From positions 62,001-126,000 of the forward strand of contig NZ_JAHVDK010000019.1 in the NCBI RefSeq assembly GCF_051487185.1: a stretch of 64,000 nucleotides of DNA. The letters run 5' to 3'. Source of the stretch: Inquilinus limosus_F. Lineage in GTDB: Bacteria; Pseudomonadota; Alphaproteobacteria; DSM-16000; Inquilinaceae. Position numbers and translations under genes: made by a program. Of this stretch, positions 58,772 through 64,000 are shown in pieces. Every line of letters begins with the position of its first letter. Within the stretch, counting starts at the first letter, position 1. Under the pieces are notes generated by a model, which saw only the letters and a list, made by a program, of their open reading frames with translations, was not told the origin of the DNA and made no database searches.

Positions 58772-59709
58772 GCCCGCCTCCAGCGGATCTGCGGCAGCGC
58801 CACGGCGCCGACGATGATCAGCCCCTGGGCCACGTACTGCGCCACGGGCGGAAAGCCGAGGAAGAACATGACGTTGATCATGACGCTGAGCAGCAGGCTG
58901 CCGGCCAGGGCGCCGCGCATGGTGCCGACCCCGCCGAGGAAGCCGACCCCGCCCAGCACCGCCGCGGCGATCGAGTTGAGGGTGAAAGGCGTGCCGATCA
59001 CCGGGTCGCCGGAGCCCGTCTGCGCCGCCACGAACAGTCCGGCCAGCGCCGCCAGCATGAAGCTGACGGCATAGGCCACGATCTTGGCGAGGTCGACCGG
59101 CACGCCGGAGCGGTAGGCGCCGACCGGGTTGTCGCCGGCAGCGTAGAGGCCGAGGCCGATCGGCGTCGCCAGATACAACTTCCAGCCGAGGGCGAGCAGC
59201 ACCAGCAGCAGCGCCGCCACCGGCTGATGGCCCGCCAGCAGCTCGGACAGCCAGTCCGGCACGTCGCCGCCCGGCCGCGGCAGCACCAGCAGCGCCGCGC
59301 CGCCGAGGATGAAGGACCCGGCCAGGGTGACGATGATCGCCGGCAGCCGGAAGAAGGCCACGATCGCCCCCGCCCCGGCCCCGACCGCGAGGCCGATCGC
59401 GGCCACGGCCAGCGCCCCGCCGGCCACGCCGAGCATCCCGTCGAAGCTGGTGGCGGCGACCACGGCGCCGAGGCTGACCATGGCGCCGACCGCGAGATTG
59501 ATGCCGCCGGTCAGCATGATCATCGCCTGGGCCATGGCGACCAGCGCCAGCGGGAACCAGTTCTGGGTGAACTTGGCGACGCCCTCGATGCTGACCAGCC
59601 CCGGGAACAGCGCGACATAGAGCGCCAGGAACAGCGCCACGATCAGGTACAGCCCGCGCAGTCCCTGGTGCCGACGGCCCTGGATGGCCCGGTAGAGCGC
59701 CGCGCTCAT
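58768..59709 (-). CDS. Ribose-type ABC transporter permease (RbsC family), first copy
   Basis: A 313-residue inner-membrane permease with AQAMIMLTGGINLAVGAMVSLGAVVAA, FFRLPAIIVTLAGSFILGGAALL and TLNSIAAAVLGGVGFLGGVGTMRGALAGS, matching the RbsC family. The ATG at 59709 forms an ATGA overlap with the ATPase stop; the frame is open upstream only within the ATPase gene. Together with its neighbour it forms the membrane channel for the binding protein at 61237-62292. Confidence 0.93.
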   Translation of the reverse strand: MSAALYRAIQGRRHQGLRGLYLIVALFLALYVALFPGLVSIEGVAKFTQNWFPLALVAMAQAMIMLTGGINLAVGAMVSLGAVVAATSFDGMLGVAGGALAVAAIGLAVGAGAGAIVAFFRLPAIIVTLAGSFILGGAALLVLPRPGGDVPDWLSELLAGHQPVAALLLVLLALGWKLYLATPIGLGLYAAGDNPVGAYRSGVPVDLAKIVAYAVSFMLAALAGLFVAAQTGSGDPVIGTPFTLNSIAAAVLGGVGFLGGVGTMRGALAGSLLLSVMINVMFFLGFPPVAQYVAQGLIIVGAVALPQIRWRRA

Positions 59710-61208
59710 GCCGCCAGCCCCGGCGCCGCGACGCCCATGGCGGCGCCGACGATCGCCTCCTCGCTGATGCCCGGCCGCTCCAGCGTCGCGACGGTGCGGC
59801 CGGCGAACATCACCACCACCCGGTCGCAGAGATGGACCAGCTCGGGCGTGTCGGAGCTGAGCAGCACGACCGCCTTCCCCTGCGCGGCGAGCGCCCGCAG
59901 CATGACGTAGATCTCCCGCTTGGTCTCGACATCGACGCCCCGCGTGGGGTCGTTCAGCAGCAGCACGCGGGGCATCAGCGGCAGCCATTTGGCCAGCGCC
60001 ACCTTCTGCTGGTTGCCGCCTGACAGCGCCTGCACCGGCCGCGCCGTGTCGCCCTTGATGGTCAGGCGCTTCGCGAGATCAGCCACGGTGGCAGCCTCCC
60101 CCGCCCGATCGCGCAACCCGCGCGCCGGCCCCGCCAGGGTCGGCAGCAACAGGTTGAAGGCGATGCTGTGCGGCAGCAGCAGCGCCTCCTTCTTGCGGTC
60201 GGCGGGGATGTAGGCCAGCCCCGCCGCCGTTGCCTCGGTCACCTTGGCGAAGGGTCGGTCGGCCCCGGCGATGCGCGCGGCATCGGCCGCCGCCGGCAGG
60301 GCGCCGACGAGGCCGAGCAGCAAATCCTCCTGCCCCTGCCCGACCAGCCCGCCGATCCCGACCACCTCGCCATAGCGCACGGTCAGGTCGACCTCGCGCG
60401 CCACGCCCGCCCGGAACCCGTGGATCTCGATCGCGGTCTCAGCCTGGGTATTGGGCTGCCAGGCCGGGAACAGGTCGCCCGGGTCGCGCCCGACCATCAG
60501 CCGCACCAGCCCTTCCGGGTCGACCCCGGCCAGCGGCCGGTCGGCGGTGCGGGTGCCGTCCTTCAGCACGGTGGCATAGTCACAGAGGTCCAGCACCTCG
60601 TTCAGCCGGTGCGAGATGTAGAGGATGGCCACGCTCTCGTCGCGCAGCCGCCGGACCAGCCGGGCCAGGGTCTGCGCCTCATGCGCCGACAGCGAGGAGG
60701 TCGGCTCGTCCAGGATCAGCACCCGCGGCTTGCGGTAGAGGGCCTTGGCGATCTCGACCATCTGGCGGCGGCCCAGCGACAGGGCGTCGACCGGCAGGTC
60801 CAGCGGCTCGTCCAGCCCGACCAGCTCGCAGGCAGCGCGAGCCCGCGCCGCCAGAGTGCGATAATCGATCAGCCCGAGCCGCCGCGGATAGGCGCCGAGG
60901 CCGATATTCTCGGCGATCGACAGGTGTGGCGCCAGGCTCAGCTCCTGCTGCACCACGGCGATGCCGGCGCGCTGGGCCTCGCGCGGGGTCAGGTGGCCGG
61001 CGCCGCGGCCGTCGACCGTCAGCGACCCGCCATCCGGCCGCAGCGCCCCCGACAGGATGTTGATCAGGGTCGACTTGCCGGCCCCGTTCTCGCCCAGCAG
61101 CGCATGAACCCTGCCCGGGTGCAGCGCGATCGAGACCTCGCGCAGCACTGGGTTGCCGAAGAAGGCCTTGGACACGCCTTCGGCGGCGAGGATGGGCGAC
61201 GCCGTCAC
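59706..61208 (-). CDS. Ribose-type ABC transporter ATP-binding protein (RbsA/MglA family)
   Basis: A 500-residue ATPase with two fused ABC domains. Domain 1 (about 1-240) carries LLGENGAGKSTLINIL, ALSLGRRQMVEIAKAL and LILDEPTSSLSAHE. Domain 2 carries the degenerate loop GEVVGIGGLVGQGQEDLLLGL in place of Walker A, then LSGGNQQKVALAKWL and LLLNDPTRGVDVETK. That pattern of one intact and one degenerate site is normal for this family. Starts with GTG. Confidence 0.95.
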   Translation of the reverse strand: MTASPILAAEGVSKAFFGNPVLREVSIALHPGRVHALLGENGAGKSTLINILSGALRPDGGSLTVDGRGAGHLTPREAQRAGIAVVQQELSLAPHLSIAENIGLGAYPRRLGLIDYRTLAARARAACELVGLDEPLDLPVDALSLGRRQMVEIAKALYRKPRVLILDEPTSSLSAHEAQTLARLVRRLRDESVAILYISHRLNEVLDLCDYATVLKDGTRTADRPLAGVDPEGLVRLMVGRDPGDLFPAWQPNTQAETAIEIHGFRAGVAREVDLTVRYGEVVGIGGLVGQGQEDLLLGLVGALPAAADAARIAGADRPFAKVTEATAAGLAYIPADRKKEALLLPHSIAFNLLLPTLAGPARGLRDRAGEAATVADLAKRLTIKGDTARPVQALSGGNQQKVALAKWLPLMPRVLLLNDPTRGVDVETKREIYVMLRALAAQGKAVVLLSSDTPELVHLCDRVVVMFAGRTVATLERPGISEEAIVGAAMGVAAPGLAA

Positions 61209-61236
61209 GGCGCCGCCCCTGCCTTGGAGACCATGC

Positions 61237-62292
61237 TCACTTCGCCTGCAGCAGCTTGTCGAACAGCGCCGTATTGTATTCGGAATAGATGTAGCCGTCG
61301 GCGGGGAACTGGTCGGCCCGCGCCAGGTACTGGTCGATGCTGCTGTCGTCGATCACCGGCAGCGGCACCTTGACGAAGGCGGGCACGTCCTTGCCTTCCA
61401 GCGCCTGCACTGCGGTGTAGACGGCGAGCGCGCCCAGCCAGTTCGGCTGCATCGTCGCCCAGCCCTTCAGCTCGTGCTGTTTCCACAGTTCCAGGAACTG
61501 GCGGTAGTTCTCGCCGGTGATCGGCACATAGTCGCGGCCCTGCCGCTCCATCGCCAGGATCGCGCCGGCCGACAGCGCGCCGCCCAGCGACAGGATGCCG
61601 TCGATCTCCGGGTTGCTGAACAGCAAGCTGGTCACCGCCTCCTGCGCCGGGGCGACGTTGTAGTCGGTGTTGGTCTCGGCCAGCACCTCGACCCCCGGGT
61701 TGGCCTGCAGCACGGGCGTCGCGCCCTTGCGGCGGTCGTCGCTGACCGAGATGCCGGCCGGGCCGTTCAGCACGATGATCTTGCCCTTGCCGCCGATCTG
61801 CTCGATCAGCCACTCCGCGGCCTGGCGGCCCCAGTCGAGCGAGTCGGTGTTGATCTTGGCGGTGACCTTGTCGGTCTGCACCAGGCTGTCGAAGTTGATC
61901 ACCGCGATGCCCTTGGCGCAGGCGTCGGCGACCACGCGATCCAGCGCCGTGGCCGAGCCGGCGATCAGGATGATCGCGTCGACATCGGCATCGATCATCG
62001 ACTGCACCTGCTGGATCTGGGTGTTGGCGTTACCCTGGGCGTCGGTGATGACCAGCTTGTCGACCAGCCCCTTGCCCTTCAGCTCCTCCACCATCTTGCT
62101 GATGGTGCCCTCGGTCTGCTTCATCCAGGTGGGCACGGAGTAGATGTTGGCCCAGCCGACGGTGAAGGGCGGCTTGCGGTCGCCCTTGATGCAGTTGGCG
62201 GCCGCGTCGGCGGCGCCGGTCGCGGCGACCAGGGCCGCGACCGCCACGGCAGCGCGGCAGGCGGCGCGGCGCGCCAGATCCTTCATCATCAT
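61237..62292 (-). CDS. Ribose-type ABC transporter substrate-binding protein (peripla_BP_4 family)
   Basis: A 351-residue periplasmic binding protein. The N-terminus MMMKDLARRAACRAAVAVAA has a signal peptide ending near ADAAA (residue about 31). The mature part starts PPFTVGWANIYSVPTWMKQTEGTI and contains VQSMIDADVDAIILIAGSATAL and GKIIVLNGPAGISVSDDRRKG. Three consecutive ATGs begin it, the first with GGGAGAGGG before it. The gene leads the operon with RbsA and two RbsC-like genes; the operator at 62469 lies 177 bp upstream. Substrate unknown, a pentose, sugar alcohol or sugar lactone being plausible. Confidence 0.93.
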   Translation of the reverse strand: MMMKDLARRAACRAAVAVAALVAATGAADAAANCIKGDRKPPFTVGWANIYSVPTWMKQTEGTISKMVEELKGKGLVDKLVITDAQGNANTQIQQVQSMIDADVDAIILIAGSATALDRVVADACAKGIAVINFDSLVQTDKVTAKINTDSLDWGRQAAEWLIEQIGGKGKIIVLNGPAGISVSDDRRKGATPVLQANPGVEVLAETNTDYNVAPAQEAVTSLLFSNPEIDGILSLGGALSAGAILAMERQGRDYVPITGENYRQFLELWKQHELKGWATMQPNWLGALAVYTAVQALEGKDVPAFVKVPLPVIDDSSIDQYLARADQFPADGYIYSEYNTALFDKLLQAK

Positions 62293-62460
62293 CCCTCTCC
62301 CGTTTGACCCGGGCCGTCCCGGTGTGTTGTCGATTTGTCCGGGCCGGGCCCGGACCGGTGCGACGCCGACCCGCGCCGGCCGCGATCGGAGCAATCTTCC
62401 GACGCGGACCGCCGACGGGACGACATCATCCCCGCGCCAGGAGAGACGGGCCGGCAGGAT

Positions 62461-62484
62461 TCTGTCAAGACAACGTTGTCATCG
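62461..62484. promoter_or_regulatory. GACAACGTTGTC operator, site 3
   Basis: A perfect palindrome at 62469-62480 inside TCTGTCAAGACAACGTTGTC, followed by ATCG. The whole 24 bases match 56861-56884 except for one position. On the minus strand the repeat again contains TTGACA overlapping the operator. It precedes the ribose-type ABC operon. Confidence 0.75.
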
Positions 62485-62558
62485 CGATACGGGACCCGGG
62501 TCTTGCCGCATCCGCCGAAGGTGGGCATCACCAACAGGCCACAGCCGGGAGCCCGACC

Positions 62559-62765
62559 ATGCCCGCCAATGAACGCGACGACGAGCTGCGCTACGCGATG
62601 AACCAGCTGGAGGCCTGGCTGGCGCACTGGCGTGCGGGCTAGGCCCCGAACGGGGTCCAGTTGGCCGCGATCAAGCGGGCGGTCGGCGAGCTGCACATCG
62701 ACGAGGGCAAGGTCCACGACGATGCCAAGCCCTCGGTACAACAAATAAAATTCGAATTACGGTGA
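62559..62765 (+). pseudogene. Small open frame interrupted by an in-frame TAG
   Basis: From ATG 62559 (GGGAGCCCGACC before it) 27 codons run to TAG at 62640-62642, ending EAWLAHWRAG. The same frame continues for 40 codons with coding-like third-position GC (APNGVQLAAIKRAVGELHIDEGKVHDDAK) to TGA at 62763-62765. Either this is a decayed gene of about 68 codons with a single nonsense change, or two short peptides, or stop read-through. The product resembles nothing I recognise. Confidence 0.4.
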
Positions 62766-62802
62766 CCACACGAATGTGATCGGCTCAGACGCCAGAGCAA
62801 CA

Positions 62803-62829
62803 CATCCTTGCTCCCGCCAAGCAAGGATG
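62803..62829. other. Perfect 10-bp stem hairpin without U-tract
   Basis: CATCCTTGCT (62803-62812) and AGCAAGGATG (62820-62829) form a perfect stem with a seven-base loop. It lies between the interrupted small frame and the 3' end of the last gene. No T-run follows on either strand, so an intrinsic terminator of classical form is not supported; a transcript-end structure or protein-binding site is possible. Confidence 0.5.
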
Positions 62830-62873
62830 AAAGCCCGTCAAAAGTGCATTGTCACCGCAATCCCTATCAATTT

Positions 62874-64000
62874 CTATGCGATCCGGTTGTAGCGCAGATA
62901 GACCTCGTACCGGCTGTCCTCGTCGTCGGCGACATATTCCCGGAACTCGCGGTACGTCAGCGCGATCTTGTCGAGCGGCGTCACCACCACTTCGAGATCC
63001 TGCGGCGACTGGTGCCTGGTGATCCCGCCCGTGGGCACCTCAACGTTGGTCAGCTCCGCCAACTCGATCGCCGAGAAGCCGATGGCGTCGTCCATGATCA
63101 GGTCCGCCGGTGCCCAGCGCGCGATGACCGCGATGACGGCAATCCCGATCACCGCGGCGATGGCGATCGCGATCGCCCCCTTCGCGAAGCCGAGGGCCTT
63201 GATCGCTGCTCCTGCCCCGGCGGTAAGCGCCTCTTTCAGCTTCTCCCAGGCCCGGCTCAGATAGTCGACAAAGGCGTCCTGGAAGTCGTTCAGCTGCTCG
63301 CGAAACGCCCGCTCGCTGTCGACCTCGAAGCCGACCACGCTCATCGCCATCCCGAGTGCGGGTTGGGACTGGATGAAGACGGGGGGCTGCTCGATCGTCC
63401 GGTTCTCGCCCGAATCGACATCGCCGAAGCGCTTCGTGAGCGTCTGCACCGAGCCGGTCGACCCGTCCGGCAGAAGCTCCGCCGCCATGAAGGTGAGCGC
63501 CACCTCGTCCGAGCCGAAGGATTGCGGCGCCGTCTCCTGCCGGGCGCGCAGCCGTTCGGCGACGATCTGGAACCGCGCCGTGGCCGGCGGCACGATGTTG
63601 ATGAACTCGGTGTTGGACAACACCGTCGGACCGAAGATCGGGAATCCGGTGGTGTTCGGCATCGCCAGTTGCAGCTCATAGATCCCCGGCGGCAGGTCGT
63701 CCGGCACGACGAAGCTCAGCTGGTCTTTCACGCGGCAATCCCGAATGAGCACCGTCTGCCCGTTGACGACCTCGTTCAGCGGCGTGGTCAGATCGCCGAA
63801 GACGTGCGCATCCACTTCCGCGGAACCAGCCCCGACCCGCGCCTTGAGCCGCACCTTGATGTCGAGATTCATGAAGTTGACGCCGCTCAGCATCACGCTG
63901 TCGCCATTGGCGATGTCCGGCACCCGGGCGCAGACCGCGTCGGGCAGCTGATTGCCCGGGCAGTCGCCGGTCTGGACGCTGCAGTTCTGCCGAATGACCC
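62874..64000 (-). CDS. Hypothetical membrane-anchored protein, 5' part cut by window edge
   Basis: The frame is open from the right edge to TAG at 62874, at least 375 codons, so the true start is outside. The visible N-terminal part is Cys-rich (QNCSVQTGDCPGNQLPDAVCARVPD), followed by a beta-rich section that contains LSGVNFMNLDIKVRLKARVG and DDLPPGIYELQLAMPNTTGFP, reminiscent of IPT/TIG or other Ig-like folds. Next come a helical stretch and one strong membrane segment GAIAIAIAAVIGIAVIAVIA, and a charged C-terminal domain ending EVYLRYNRIA. I do not recognise the family. It has ordinary high-GC codon use and is probably surface- or envelope-associated (inference). Confidence 0.75.
   Translation of the reverse strand, partial: VIRQNCSVQTGDCPGNQLPDAVCARVPDIANGDSVMLSGVNFMNLDIKVRLKARVGAGSAEVDAHVFGDLTTPLNEVVNGQTVLIRDCRVKDQLSFVVPDDLPPGIYELQLAMPNTTGFPIFGPTVLSNTEFINIVPPATARFQIVAERLRARQETAPQSFGSDEVALTFMAAELLPDGSTGSVQTLTKRFGDVDSGENRTIEQPPVFIQSQPALGMAMSVVGFEVDSERAFREQLNDFQDAFVDYLSRAWEKLKEALTAGAGAAIKALGFAKGAIAIAIAAVIGIAVIAVIARWAPADLIMDDAIGFSAIELAELTNVEVPTGGITRHQSPQDLEVVVTPLDKIALTYREFREYVADDEDSRYEVYLRYNRIA

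Larger units (their letters stand above)
62293..62873. other. Long intergenic region before the ribose-type importer operon
   Basis: These 581 bp contain the operator at 62469-62480, a stop-interrupted small frame at 62559-62765 and a hairpin at 62803-62829. From about 62735 the base composition drops sharply (ACAACAAATAAAATTCGAATTACG), unlike the rest of the window, which may mark a junction or a promoter-rich stretch. No RNA gene was recognised. Confidence 0.6.

Noticed and set aside
62803..62829. Intrinsic terminator at the perfect hairpin
   Set aside because: No T-tract follows on either strand; it is listed as a hairpin of unknown role only.
1..64000. CRISPR array, tRNA, rRNA, integrase, transposase or phage genes
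   Set aside because: No spaced direct-repeat array, no cloverleaf-like or rRNA sequence and no recombinase motif was seen on reading both strands; a covariance-model scan would be needed to exclude small RNAs.

Overview
The window reads as a high-GC (roughly 70%) alphaproteobacterial chromosome segment, most plausibly a Rhodospirillales-type soil or plant-associated bacterium such as Inquilinus or Azospirillaceae. This placement is an inference from base composition, dense ATGA/GTGA-overlapping operons, the mix of TRAP and ABC importers, and dispersed CGTCATTGCGAG-type palindromic repeats; there is no rRNA or marker gene to confirm it. No tRNA, rRNA, CRISPR array, insertion sequence or phage gene was seen. 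Nearly all of it is accessory carbon catabolism: cassettes of importer, one or two enzymes and a dedicated repressor.

Layout. 1-6050: a minus-strand L-fucoside operon (L-fuconate dehydratase, GH29 alpha-L-fucosidase, sugar ABC importer) with a divergent GntR/FadR regulator. 6300-13230: hexarate use (GudP-like MFS carrier, two LysR regulators, KdgD, GarD) with a YciI protein and a DNA-3-methyladenine glycosylase in between. 13418-20223: a shikimate/quinate-type cluster (shikimate dehydrogenase homologue, TetR regulator, TRAP DctQMP, QuiC-type 3-dehydroshikimate dehydratase fused to an HPPD-like domain). Its two outward promoters carry the same 20-bp operator. 20232-25797: LacI, ABC importer and a GH172 (DUF2961) enzyme. 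25803-26622: a small unknown protein and a HAD phosphatase-like protein. 26690-31354: a GntR regulator with two tandem DNA-binding domains, divergent from an SDR (very like 2-keto-3-deoxy-L-fuconate dehydrogenase) plus TRAP DctPQM. 31444-36092: a small unknown protein, an HxlR regulator and a divergent PaoABC-like molybdenum aldehyde dehydrogenase. 36108-41854: LacI, FAD oxidoreductase and ABC importer. 42013-46239: GNAT acetyltransferase, two SDRs, a 2-hydroxyacid dehydrogenase and LacI. 46460-50407: ABC importer plus a xylose-isomerase-like TIM-barrel protein. 50422-56807: LacI, a deacylase, a polar amino-acid ABC importer and a D-threonine-aldolase/D-serine-dehydratase-like PLP enzyme. 56916-62292: a fuconolactonase-like amidohydrolase and a ribose-type ABC importer. 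62293-64000: an intergenic region with a stop-interrupted small frame, then a membrane-anchored protein of unknown function that runs off the end.

How it works together. The fucoside genes cover glycoside cleavage, import and the fuconate dehydratase step. Candidates for the lactonase and the final dehydrogenase lie 52 kb and 23 kb away. GarD then KdgD form the galactarate to 2-oxoglutarate-semialdehyde route, with the MFS protein as probable uptake. The shikimate dehydrogenase homologue and QuiC would funnel imported quinate/shikimate to protocatechuate. A shared operator, GACAACGTTGTC, sits upstream of three transcription units between 55.4 and 62.5 kb and probably unites the amino-acid importer, the PLP enzyme, the amidohydrolase and the ribose-type importer in one LacI regulon whose substrate is unknown.
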